Below, one piece after another: positions 1 through 11,499 of a stretch of 64,000 nt of DNA; the stretch's first letter is position 1; every line of letters starts with the position of its first letter. The notes under the pieces are model-generated. The model worked only from the letters and a program-made list of their open reading frames with translations, was not told the DNA's origin and made no database searches. Both the position numbers and the translations under genes were made by a program. Origin of the DNA: Anticarsia gemmatalis (taxonomy: Eukaryota; Arthropoda; Insecta; Lepidoptera; Erebidae); assembly GCF_050436995.1 (NCBI RefSeq), contig NC_134758.1, forward strand, positions 9,796,001-9,860,000, read 5' to 3'.

Positions 1-1738
1 ACTAATCTTTCTACTCCATTTTAGTCTATACAGGACATCGTTTTCGGAAACCTAACATTCACTCACATTATTATATTTATTAAAGCTAAATTACTTACAC
101 CTAATTGGTAAGTTTTAAACCTCTACAGAAGTACGAAAATATGAAAAATGGATTATAATAAAATGTAGCTCTAAGAGAGTTAACATCCTTTATTATTACT
201 TAAGATACTGTTATAAAGAAAGTTGTTTCCAAAATCGGAAATATTTAGAAAAGCACAAAGAATTAAGTCTTACATAGATAAACTGTGGGCAAAAACTATT
301 AAAATCAAACAATAAATAAAACACTCCACCTTATTAAATCATATTTCAAACAAAAAAATAATAAATTGTCTTGCACCTAACATTTTTCAAAAGTGTGGCG
401 TGCCTTAATTTAGGTCGGCTACACATGATAATAACTACTTAACTTAATAAACAGCTAAATCATTTTGTAACGAAGTACTCGTGTAAACTAGCCTTATTAA
501 TTTAGACTCTCCCCGTTACTTAATTAGGCATGTGTTAGGCATTAATCAGTGACGTCATAATTGTTATATCATAATTAATTTTGTCTGGTGTAATTAGTTT
601 TTTAGATTTTGTCTTTATAATTTAGGTTATGAATACCTTTGTTATGTGCCGCGACTTCGCTCACGTAAAAGTGTTTTTGAGAAGAACATTATTTATTATG
701 TACTTTTAAAAATTTTAACAAGATTGGTTTCACAATTTCATGACGAAAGCGTATCAAACAGTAGTTTAATATTGTTATCACCAGGTTTGGCTAGAAGATA
801 AATTATGCAATTTGGCAGTCTATTGTTCTTTCAAATTTTGACTTAATTGGTCCAATAAATTAACAACGAAAACAGGCAGACAGATAGACATATATTTATA
901 TTGCCCTGAACAATCTTCTTCAATGCATCTGTAGGTACATAATACCACGTGTTATACCCGAAGGTGTAGAAAAACCACCCACCTTTCGCCATTGTCAATT
1001 TTTGTCCTGAGTAATAGAGGGCGAGATTATTGCCGCATATTGTGCACATAGACAGTATAATTTGATTGTATTACAGTTCATAGAAAAAGGTTGGAAAAAG
1101 TTAAATTTTATGTAAAAAAAAACATAATTGAATTACGGTCAATTTCCGAGCACATGACAAGCACTCTTCATAATTACTAAGAAAGTTTCGTATAATTTTA
1201 CGATAATACGCGTACGCGTTTAAGTGTGCTCCAGCCCTAAGTCATAAACATTTATAGCGAAAAACATATGAATACAGATATTCTAATTATGCGTACATTT
1301 TGTTCTAATTGAAAGCCTTCGACGTGGTCAACGCACTGTCATTCAACATATATTATTATTTAATGTACTTATGTATACATAAAATGTAAACCAACTAGGC
1401 AACGGCGACGTTTATAAGTGTGGGGTCGGGTGACCATGAAATGTGGCCTAAGTTCTAGAAAAAAATATGTGGTTTATATTTTTAGGGAATTAGTTTCTAA
1501 AACCTACCTGAACGTAGCATAGTGGTATTATTTTCTAAAATGTAGAGTATAAACTGTATGTGTCGTTTGGACATCAGTAATAATTAAAATAATATAATGC
1601 CTGTTGATCGTGAGGATCTGATTTCGTTTCCGGGATCGGGCAGAATGCTATTGGTTTTTTCTAATTTATATTAGGATACTTTTCAATAGAAGCTTAGAGT
1701 GTGTTAACGTGTCCGAAAAATGGCAGAAAAATCCCTAT
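1..1738. other. AT-rich non-coding DNA, no gene seen
   Basis: No open frame of note and no recognisable repeat. Short frames here are interrupted and read as low-complexity peptides. It is probably intronic or intergenic. Confidence 0.6.
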
Positions 1739-1910
1739 TACGGTACGATTCAGACCAACCGGCTCGCGTCGGGCCGGGCCGGGCGGCATTTTACAATGCG
1801 GTAAAGAACATTGAATTGTATCAACAGTAAATACAGTTCATATTTGCAAGCAACTTACGCATAGCTATCTCCGTCGGCATCCCGCGACGCGTCGCGACCT
1901 GTCGCGACGG

Positions 1911-1980
1911 CCGACCGGCCCCGACCGGCTCCGACCGGCCCCGACCGGCTCCGACCGGCCCCGACCGGCTCCGAACGGCG
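1911..1980. repeat. 10-bp GC-rich tandem repeat, alternating variants
   Basis: Seven consecutive 10-bp units of CCGACCGGCY. The last base alternates C, T, C, T, C, T, and the seventh unit is diverged (CCGAACGGCG). The strict alternation means the unit that expanded was a 20-bp dimer. It lies inside the Harbinger-like element and accounts for much of its GC content. Confidence 0.9.
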
Positions 1981-2126
1981 CCGTCGGCATCCAATCGGCT
2001 GCCGTCGGGTCCGTTCGGAGCCGGTCAGCTGTGCGTTGTGAAATACGAACGGAGATTACGGTGCAGCAACTAGCGAATCATTGAAGTTGTGTTCTTCAAG
2101 CGACAGTTAACATATAAAAATCAAAA

Positions 2127-2261
2127 ATGGATACGGAAGAAAAACTAATTTCTTTAGTACAAACATATGATTGGATTCCAGTGGACGCGTTCGGCTGCCG
2201 CGGCACACGTTCGGCTGCCGCGGCACGTGTACGGCTCCGTTCCGATGCGGGCCGACGCTAG
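2127..2261 (+). pseudogene. 5' remnant of a transposon accessory gene (MADF-like start)
   Basis: A 44-codon frame starts at an ATG in an A-rich context (AAAAATGG) and begins MDTEEKLISLVQTYDW. The initial acidic stretch followed by the LI..V pattern resembles the first helix of MADF domains, DNA-binding domains of about 80-90 residues that are often encoded by the second gene of Harbinger transposons. After about 20 codons the frame runs into the GC-rich tandem duplication and then into the right terminal inverted repeat, where it stops at TAG. Everything past the first helix is therefore missing, and no functional protein is expected. The start codon is kept because the preceding 5'UTR-like DNA looks intact. 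The domain call rests on very few residues. Confidence 0.35.
2188..2226. repeat. 20-bp tandem duplication
   Basis: CGTTCGGCTGCCGCGGCAC occurs at 2188-2206 and again at 2208-2226. The duplication sits inside the Harbinger-like element and breaks the MADF-like frame. Confidence 0.85.
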
Positions 2262-2329
2262 CCGGTTGGTCTGAATCGTACCTACAAGGCACTGACATTG
2301 CTAAAGATTGACCTGTGGTCGTATTTCAA

Positions 2330-2407
2330 ACACATCTGCCTAAACCTTCGTGTATTTGTTACCCCGGAAAATGTATTCACGCATACAAAGTCACGGGCAG
2401 AAGCTAG
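2330..2407 (+). mobile_element. Helitron-like 3' end fragment
   Basis: The segment ends CACGGGCAGAAGCTAG followed by T, the CTAG|T terminus typical of moth Helitron-like elements. No 5' TC terminus is visible within the preceding bases, so this is a 5'-truncated or decayed copy. Confidence 0.45.
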
Positions 2408-5400
2408 TTTAAAATAAAATGCAATATTTTCATGCAATTATGTAGACGTCTTCAAGCGCTCAATTAGTACTACACATCATACACTGTAGCCGTACAAAAT
2501 TGTCCATTCTATACATAAAAGCCATTTAAAACAAAGATCTATGAATGCAGTATGCAGGTCAGAGGTGAGCTACAAAATTGCACCGTTTGCCAAGAACAAG
2601 TGTAGACTGTAGACCACACGGGGATATTTCGAAACTGTTGACACGGTTTACCTAAAGTTTAGTATTCTAAGACCACAGCCATTGATGCTTTTTAATGGTT
2701 TAAGGCTTTAAATGGTACTTGTTTAAGTGACTACCTTTTGGGTAATGTAATTTCAGTTTCACTTAATGTCCGTAAAGTTTGGCAAACTATTTTGTTTGAA
2801 ATAAGTGTTGAAGTAAAGTACCTTAGTTATTTTTTTAGTTTCTTCTTTGCATTTGACTTCGCCATCTCGTGTTGGAGCCGCACCCAAATAAAAGTCATGA
2901 TGGTGACTACTGGGCTGTACAGGCTTAGATGTCTTAGTTTTGATGATAATCTAAGAGGCAAAGATATTACCATATAGGCATATACCAAACAGATCGCGAA
3001 ACTTTGAACTAGTGCTTAAAATATTCCAGTACAAATTCGATAGATCCAATAGTCCGCCCATACCAGAGTCAGTTAATTACTATTATGCTTTCGATGTCTC
3101 GATATGACAGTGTTTTAACAAGCCTTTTACTTCGATAACTTACACTGCCCACAGTAATATATTCTTAAACAAATAGCGATCATTAAAAGTACGGCTTAAC
3201 ATTGTGCAATTTGCATAAGGAACGCAATTTTATTGAAGTAAAATATTGAAGTTATGCATAGTAAATGTAAACAACATATATTCGTTAATATATAATTTTC
3301 TTGAAGAATTGACAATCAGTTAACAAGGTTTCGTAATCTTTCATTGTTTTACCTGCTTTCTTTGCTTTCTATTTGACTACAGATTGCGAAAATTCAGTTG
3401 GTCTAAAGTTAGGTGTTATTTTAGTTATACTTCTGTATTGTAAATAAAATTGTGATCCCACAAGGCTTTGTTTTATTGATAAGTCAATAAACAAAAAAAA
3501 ATATTTCCAAATTTTCGATAATCTTGGTATTACGATCAGATTACATCTAACTCGGGTAAAATAACACCCTCCTCTTTTCATCTCACAGACCATAAACACT
3601 TAACTTTACCACCACCTAATTAAGCAAACCGGCAATTAATTTACAACGCAAAACAATCTTGATCTAAACATTGCCTTGTCAACGCGGCGACAAAAACATG
3701 GTCACCCTAATAAAGAGTGTATCACATAGGACGGTTGAATGCAATCAGCATGGAAATGTGGCTCTCACTGGACGAAGCAAACATCGAATATTGATAGCCG
3801 TATTATGATAATGAATATAAAATGTTGCGATACTAACCGTGGCCGGCGGACGCAGTTTTACTGGTAACTTTTGCCAGATATTTGTGTTGGTAATATTGCT
3901 TTTTGTAACTATTAGTGTAATCGATGTGATACAATGTTGGATTATAAATTGCGCTGTGATTTCTAGGGTTAGCTCGCTCTTATATTTTGCTACTGTAAAT
4001 AACAGCCAACCGCAACGAGAATGAGGGATTACTTTTTAATGAATGTTTTTAATTACGAAAGCTTAGCTATCTGTTTCAGTTTCCCACAAATAAGTATGTC
4101 ATAGAAAAGTACTGATAGCAACACTAAAACATAATCAGGGTATTTTATTCTAATGATATTATAGAACATCACAACATGGTTAACAGTAAGGCTACAGATG
4201 ACTGTTTAATAGGGTAAGCAACATGAATCGGATAATAACAGAACTTTGTTTGAGCATCGCTGATTGAAAATCTTTATTAGAGATTTGCAAACACAGGCAC
4301 AGTTGCAACTTGGTTTTAGTTTTCGCAACCCAATATCCGCATTTCAACAATATAATAGTTAAATTAGTACTAAAACTATAAATCTTTTTAACGACACAGT
4401 TGATACTATACTTCGCTATATAATACATTTCTTAAGGGGATTACCAATGCCTTAAACAGGCATTAGCAAGCCGTTTACGACTTCAATCAGTGATTTATTG
4501 GTACGTCACATTAATTCGGGCGCCAGAAAAAAAGTTATTTACTTGGAAACCCGGAATTGAAATGTCGCACACGGAGTTAAGTTACTAAAAATAAACTGTT
4601 ATTTGGTAGCAGGCTATATTTAAATCGATCGATTGTGAGATTTATTTTCGTTTTAATGTTGCTGCGACCATTGGCCAGTTGCTGAGTGATAAAGCCATAA
4701 AAAATGTAATAATTTGTGTACATTTTATACAAGGCAAAAGTGAAACAATATTGATTTTAGTACTGATATAAAAAACTTAATTTCCGAATGCTTTAACATT
4801 CAATGAAAATATTCGAAAAGTACATTGTCCATCACTTAAAGTTTTCAACAGCTTTGACTATTTCAATCGCAAAATCCTAATTTAGCCAGTGGCCCACGAT
4901 AAACTTTTAGCTAAAAATCACACTTATGCATCCATTTGACTTAGATACAATGATAATAAGTATATTGAGTGTAATCTTTGTACAATTTTTTATCGCTTAT
5001 TTCTCGAAACAACTTAATGGCTACTAAATGATCACATTTCACAGAAATCCTAGTCCCCCTACAAAAGGTCTTTTACTCCTTACAAAGTATAAGTAATTTG
5101 TATCTATCTGTTGTTATTCAAGGACTTACTAATTGTAGTATTTACTAGGCGGTACTTTACCAAGATTGTCTGATAACTGGTACATCTTGCATTCGTAACA
5201 TTTACTGGTTACTTTATAGAGTGAGGTTTGAGAGGTGCAATTTGTATAACACTTTTGATTGGCTGATGATAAAGACTGGTAGTGTAGCATTTTGATAATG
5301 TTTGTGCTTTACAATTGGTGGGTTTGCTAATGTGACAATGAGAGGTTAACATTTTTAAGAATATGTATTTTAATGATGTGACATTCGTATTTTAATGACT

Positions 5401-7504
5401 TAATTAAAAAAGAAAATATATATTTATCCATACTGCCGTCAATTGCGAAGAAAATCCTCAAATAACGATTTCCTTCGCTCAGTACTCCAAAAACAAGTGC
5501 TCGTCAAATAAAATACTTTGAAATATGCTGCTGCAGAATCAAGAAAGCGGCTGATCAGTTTTTCTTAAAAGACTTCGCTAAGCATTGGATTTTGATAGAG
5601 GCTTGAAATCACATAGAGTAATTAAGAAGTAAAGTGCGAGATCTGAAAAATGCCAAGATTTTTAATTTATTTAACCCTATAATTGTTATTGGTACCAAGG
5701 AAACATAGTAGTACCAAAAAGGGGGTACAATAATTAATCTCGCTACCAAAAATCCCAGCAATTTGTCTTCCCTGACAAAACTTCAACAATTCTCACCGCC
5801 CTCAACAAGTATATTATCTTTTACATCTCAAATAAAAAGCTCCACGTTTCTTGAAACTAATCATCTGGCAAGAATCGTCTATAATACACAAACACGAGCG
5901 GGCACGTAACGTGATTCTGAGAAAGCTTTGTCTAAAAAAGATACTAGATGTTGGACGTGTGGCGTATGCGTATCACGGCTGTATTAACATACAATAGCGC
6001 GGGAGTCGTGTTGGCCCGCAACCGTAGGGCTAGGACTAATCATTTTTTGGAAGTTTTAATTTAATTGACACTGTATTTTTTTGGAGGGAAGAAATTTAGT
6101 CAAATATTATAAAATTATAGAGCCAGGTGTGATGATGTTACATGCATTAATGTAATCTCATCATCACAACTATTTTCATGTTGCATGGACACATAAAAGT
6201 GACTTTTCAAACAACACCCTTCTCAGCTATATCGTTAACAACTATCATATGTTGTATAATTTATTTAGCCAATTTAAAGCTTTCTTCATCTTCCTATAGC
6301 TAAGGACAGGAAATCCAGTTATTTCGCAAAACATAAAAGTGTTTGTTGATATAAAATAAAGTCAAAGATACTCCTATTAGACCCAAATTTTAATGACATC
6401 TTTGCTAAAGCTTATTTTAGTATGTATGTATAAAAATAGCTGAAAATTGGCTAAGCTAATTGTATATTGATAGTTAAAGATTTCTTCTTACAAATAAAAA
6501 TGAGATATGCTTCCTTACATGCTTTTATTTTCTGGTTTTGGTTGTTATGTTATGCATGACAAATGGTTAAAAAAAACTTCGGCCTTTTAGAAATCTTGTA
6601 CTATATTCAGCGGAAACACTTATCGTTTAAAGTAATTTTGTCTCCAATAAAGCACTGTAGAGACCAGTTTTTCAAACTAGGTTGATGTGGCCACGAAAAT
6701 ATTTTCCACCTACATTTAATTTTGTCGTAGGCGTTTCAATGAATACCGGAACCATTTGTATTTAAAAGAGAAACATTCACCTGGGAAAACTGGAAGCTGT
6801 TGTAATAGACTATCAGAATTTGTAATAAATTATATTGAAATTATGCATTTACATAACTTAGATATTGTTATATGATATATGGTATGTTGTTCTGCAATGT
6901 TTGAAGATTTATTTGTTTAAGATGTAGAAAAAATGTGAAAACTGATTTATTTTTATTTAATGTGTTTTTTCTTACACCAAACCTGTCATATCATTTTAAT
7001 TTATATCTGTCTTGCCGACAACATAATAGTAACAAAAAAAATCTTGAACGCGAACTCAGTCTCATTTAAGTGACTAAAGGATAAATCCTCAAACTAAGCT
7101 AAAATATGAATAATGCTAAAAGTTATCGCCACAAAACACGTCAAAGTAACGGTGCAAGAAGTAAATTAAGTATTTGGTAATGCAGCTTATAAACTAGAGT
7201 AAATTACTTAACTTGTTTCAAGTAATAGTCGGTAGTAAACAATAATGAAGCTTGTTATATCTACAGAACTGAGTTTGAAGCATAGTTTATACACGTACCC
7301 TCTTATTCATAAACACACTATAAACCTATTTTAGTTAAAAAGCTGCTATAATATGTTTTCTCTTTTTCATTTCGCTAAGGAGTGAAAGAAACAAAACACT
7401 TTATAAGCCTTTCATAACTTCATATATTTTTACGAATAAGAGGGATAACGTTACTTAACGTTTTTAAACTCTCGCGATTAGTACACATAATATTATAAAT
7501 CAGT
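2408..7504. other. AT-rich non-coding DNA, no gene or clear repeat seen
   Basis: About 5 kb with only short, lysine/phenylalanine-rich chance frames. No terminal inverted repeats, SINE heads or protein-like exons were recognised. It is probably intron or intergenic DNA. Confidence 0.55.
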
Positions 7505-7605
7505 CAGCTCGTGACCACGGTCGATGTAATTCGATCGAAACGTCGGGCAGCAAATAAGGTATCCTGACCTTTAAATTTTCAATCGCGTATAAGACCCGTT
7601 GCATT
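7505..7605 (+). repeat. Moth interspersed repeat fragment (CGAAACGTCGGG)
   Basis: GACCACGGTCGATGTAATTC followed by a GATCGAAACGTCGGGC block resembles the 3' portion of a repeat I recall from several moths. Part of it (TATCCTGACC ... ACGCGA) recurs in rearranged form near 16027-16070. Confidence 0.4.
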
Positions 7606-9359
7606 ATAATATTAAGTGGTTACTTAATCTAAGTTACCTCCGTACCAGCCCTAGCCGTACAGTCCCGGCGCTGTCAATCTTACGCCTACCGTCTTTGAAT
7701 TCAATTGTTCAATGACCAAAATGTCTTTATCGTGACGAGTGTAGTTGATCATCTAGCTGGCAAATTGGCTCGTTGGCACCATGTGAAAGTAACTGCTACT
7801 CATTGTAGCTTGATTGATGTATGTGCTTTATTGAGATGTCATTGTGACGTTTGGTTTAAAGGGGTAGATAGATACTTTTCGCAATCATTATTGATCTAGG
7901 TTCTTCTATTCTTCTATACCTTTACATAATTAAAGCAATTGATTTGATTAAAGAGAAATGATCCTATACTGAATTTGTATTCTTTAAGAAATAACAGAAA
8001 TTCTAGGTGGAAAACTCCTTAGTAATTTTTTGATCCGAGTTTATATCGGGCAGTCGTATAAACCACAATTGGAGTATTCTATTAAGAAAAACTATGAATA
8101 CAACTATAAAGTTTTATCATATTCCATTCATTTAAGTTACAGTGTGTAACTAAAGTTATTTCTGTTACTGATACGTCAACCTTATAAACATTCGTGTTAT
8201 CAATATTGACACTTTTTGGCAGGAATTTGTCCCCTATAACCTTAAAGAAAGATTTTTCAATTTTGCAGTAGAGATTATTTTTTATAACTTTTTATCCAAA
8301 CATCTGGTTAAAACCAGTTGCTTTGTTTTCCAGTTAGTGAGTCATATTTCCTTATAATATTCAATAAGAAACTGTATCATGACGCATACGCGTGGGTGCA
8401 ACACCTATTACCGTAAAATCTAATTTTATTATACTTAAAGATAATCTTTTGATGATTTTATATTATTATTATGTAGGTAAATTCAGTTTATCTGTCCGTA
8501 TAATATTTTTATAAGGTCTATAAAACTTAATATTTCTTACTTAAAGTTTTTGCAGGCAAATATTATAGGAATTGAACCTGTACCACCTAGCGGTAGATCA
8601 GAGCAGCTGTAGTATAGTAACTTTTCTGAGCAACAGATATATATTCTTTATTGAATTGAATAAAAAATATAAACTTATTTCATCCATTCTTTCATTATTA
8701 TCTAAGCAGTATGTGTAATAATAAATACATCAAGACATACTACACTGTGTAGTTACACCAATAAGATAACGAAGAGGCTCATATAAAATTGAAAAAAAAA
8801 AAATCTAATTAGTATACATTCATCAGTTTCCAGTTAGAAAAACAAAGCAGAATTCTCACTTATAGATCGTTCAGAAGTAAAATCAAATTTTAAATGACGG
8901 CAAGCAGATCAGTGAGTTAAACCTAGTGTTCTATAGTTTTCCTTATTGATATTAAATTATTGTATCAAGCAGATTGGATTTCACATGATTATATTCAATT
9001 AAAATGTTAATTTGCGTCTAGTAGCAAAACCAAGTTTTTGACATTAATGTACCGATAAAAACGTCTTATAAATTAAATGCAGTAGTTTTAGTAAAACGGA
9101 AATTGTGGTAGTGATTTTATAGATATACCTAAATATGTAAGAAATATTTTTGCGCTGACGATCTTATTGATATTTACATGGAACAAAAAAATAGGCCGTT
9201 CAAAATTAAGAAAACTAAAATGAATAAAGTGGTCTTGGGAATGAATCTTGGAATACGGATAGAGTGGATCGACATATTATATTAACAACACTCGAGATTT
9301 ACTAATTTTCGTAGACTTTCCGTAGCACGCAAAATGTTTAAGTCAAATAGGTACTACTT
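7606..9359. other. AT-rich non-coding DNA; possible tRNA-like SINE trace at 8566-8612
   Basis: No gene is seen. At 8566-8612 the complement reads like a tRNA-derived SINE head (GGTACAGGTTCAATTCC), but there is no matching A box or tail, so it is only a weak trace. Confidence 0.4.
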
Positions 9360-9450
9360 AGCGGTGACCAATCTTCATCCGCGTTTAAGGTTGCTTAACC
9401 CACTGACCGTTTACCGACCGGTGAGCGCTGCTAGCTTTTAGCGCCTTAAG
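9360..9450 (-). repeat. 5S-rRNA-derived SINE, head fragment
   Basis: Read on the minus strand this contains GCGCTCACCGGTCGGTAAAC, then GTGGGTTAAGCAACCTT, then a decayed GGTCACCGC block. These match the 20454-20712 copy in the same order, and the GTTAAGCAAC block corresponds to the A box of 5S rRNA. The tail is missing. Confidence 0.6.
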
Positions 9451-9780
9451 ACTGGGTACAGACATTACTTTATATTTTTTCTAGATTTTATTATTAATCT
9501 GAATTGGATTCATCATATTAAATGCACCCTCTTAACCGATTCTAGTTACTTTGCTTACGTCACTGATTTCCATGAAAGAGGAAAATAGTCAGTGTAAGAT
9601 CCGATTGGACACCGAAACACGCCAATGTAGAGCACTATAATTCCTGTAACTTTACCCAAGTTAGTTTCTAAGAAACTGTTGTTTGATCTAAGCGTCTTCG
9701 GACCACCGGGATCGAATGACACGCTCCCGATTAGTAGCCGTATTGTAGCCGGGATAATTGTGAAACTGGGTTATGGATTG

Positions 9781-9850
9781 CATTAATCGATATGAATTTT
9801 CGAAGTTTCATGGGATACCATGAAACTTCGAAAATTCATATCGATTAATG
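9781..9850. repeat. Perfect 33-bp-arm hairpin with 4-nt loop
   Basis: CATTAATCGATATGAATTTT begins the left arm, which continues to 9813. A GATA loop occupies 9814-9817, and the exact reverse complement ends at 9850. There is no mismatch in 33 bp. Arms this perfect with so small a loop fit a recent intrastrand template switch rather than a normal transposon. Confidence 0.95.
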
Positions 9851-9851
9851 C

Positions 9852-9937
9852 TCCTCTCACCAACAATCCACTACAATCAATAGATTTTATTCGTATATTA
9901 TATGGATTTTATTGGTAGATAGGTGTTGGTGAGAGGA
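9852..9937. repeat. Small inverted-repeat unit next to the hairpin
   Basis: TCCTCTCACCAACA at 9852-9865 is repeated inverted as TGTTGGTGAGAGGA at 9924-9937. The 86-bp unit starts one base after the perfect hairpin and appears to interrupt a longer palindrome (TGGATTG at 9774, CAATCCA at 9864). It could be a tiny MITE; no clear target duplication is visible. Confidence 0.6.
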
Positions 9938-9939
9938 CT

Positions 9940-11220
9940 GAAAGGCATACATTTTCTATATTGTAACAGAGTAATCGTTTGGTTCTGAGCAAACAGTTAA
10001 TATATGTATAAACACAGGGCTCGGAACACGTCTAACACGTCCTTGATGTTCGCTGAGATTGTCATCTTATTTACTACTACCATCATTCTACTGATATAGG
10101 CACGATTTTTATACTAGAGATTTGAAGTTATTTATTTCTTGTTTTATTGACCTCTCAGCCAGGCACGGCATATATAAGATGACAGCTCATTTAGCATAAG
10201 ATTTAGGAAACCGAGGTAAATAGACATTATTTTCATTTTAATTCAAGTTTAATTATGTAAAACATAAGTCCGTAAATCTAGTAGAAAACTGTTGCAGTAA
10301 ACGGTATTACGTATGTATTTTTTGAAAATATCTCCACAGAGAAAAAAGGTGTGACTGAATTTTTGTTTCACAATTCGTCGGTCGGCCTTCACAAAGCAAA
10401 CCTGCGGCCAAAATCCTGTTAATAATTAAAATCGCGTCTAAAAACAACGGGCATGTTGATTCAATTCTTAATGGACCATAAAAAGTCAAGGTACACATTT
10501 TAAAAGCCTCAAGTCGTTGTCAAACTGTGTGTAGAATGTCCAGTTTCATAATGTTTGTGTTGGATATTTGCGAACAGAGCCGGAAGGGGGGGGCAATGAC
10601 CTTGTCTGTCAACAGGCGAACCGTCAACGCGAGGAACAAACAGACGAGTTAGGGTTAAGGTGCGAGAGATTGCGATGATGGGAAAGAAAGTAGGAAAAAA
10701 TTTTAGGTTTGAAATGGTCTGACACTTATACTTGTAGCTCCTTTACAAATAATTATGTAAAATAACATCCGATCACGGTGTTGATGTGTTTCTTCCCCAG
10801 TACATCAGTTTCTTGTTAGAAAATGCATTTACACTTTAATGACTTGTGAAAAAGGATAGTCTTGTTAGAACCGAGGCTTTCCCAAAAAACTACTTAGATT
10901 TTTTATGATAAATTTCCAAGATTCCTTAAACTTCTAAGAAAGATAAATCTTCTTACTGGTGAAAACCAGAGTTATAATAGTTTTTCTTTCAAACAATGAA
11001 CTAAAATATGAATCATGACATATCGGAATCAACGTAATGGCACAAAATATTTTCAAACTACAGACAGCAAAAAAAACTTTCATATTTTTTATCTCGTGAT
11101 TTATACAATCCGCTATCTCTTATGACTCGTACCGTACAATCTTGTGGACAGTGCCAACAGGCTGTGTACATGTCTTAGAGACGACACGGCCCGTTCTCAC
11201 GACAAGTTCCGGCCCGAGTC
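9940..11220. other. Non-coding DNA, no gene seen
   Basis: Mostly AT-rich. A run of eight G occurs near 10586. No repeat family or exon-like segment is recognised. Confidence 0.5.
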
Positions 11221-11301
11221 CAGGCGCATCAGGCAATACAGGCAATACAGGCAATACAGGCACTACAGGCAATTCAGGCACTACAGGCACTCGAGGTACT
11301 T
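11221..11301. repeat. 9-bp minisatellite (CAGGCAATA)
   Basis: About nine head-to-tail copies of CAGGCAATA, with variants CAGGCACTA, CAGGCAATT and CAGGCACTC. On the plus strand it reads as a Gly-Asn-Thr collagen-like peptide inside a 60-codon frame (11142-11324). Glycine at every third residue follows automatically from a 9-bp unit, so this is not evidence of a collagen gene. Confidence 0.9.
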
Positions 11302-11438
11302 TAGGACAAATTAGGGACAAATAGTGTGGTTTCCGTTTCCAGTACTAATTTGTTAGTTGGAGTATATTGTCTTACGGATTGTTAAGTGTGTTTGTTGTTG
11401 ATGTAATTGATGTTTGCTTGTATGTTATTTTGGTGGTG

Positions 11439-11492
11439 GTAAAATGTATGTAGATGTAATATTTTTGCTATTGTAAAATGTATGTAGATGTA
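11439..11492. repeat. 20-bp exact direct repeat
   Basis: GTAAAATGTATGTAGATGTA occurs at 11439-11458 and at 11473-11492, a small local duplication. Confidence 0.85.
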
Positions 11493-11499
11493 GTGTTTA

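Larger units (their letters stand above)
1742..2282 (+). mobile_element. Non-autonomous Harbinger-like DNA transposon, GC-rich
   Basis: The two ends are inverted repeats of about 29 bp: GGTACGATTCAGACCAACCG begins at 1742 and its complement ends at 2282, with one or two mismatches further in. The flanks read TAC at 1739-1741 and TAC at 2283-2285, fitting a 3-bp target duplication, the size made by PIF/Harbinger elements (although their usual target is TWA). The interior is far more GC- and CpG-rich than the surrounding DNA and carries tandem repeats at 1911-1980 and 2188-2226. Near the right end is a short frame opening with MDTEEKLISLV, which resembles the start of the MADF-type accessory protein carried by many Harbinger elements. 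The transposase is absent, so this is an internally deleted copy needing another element to move. The family call is an inference from the duplication size and that peptide. Confidence 0.65.

Noticed and set aside
1416..1440. GGGGTCGGGTGACCATG as a 5S-like trace
   Set aside because: The upstream GGCAACGGCGACG does not match the A box in spacing or sequence.
11120..11320. Proline/valine repeat protein on the minus strand
   Set aside because: Produced entirely by the 9-bp minisatellite; no start context or conserved part.
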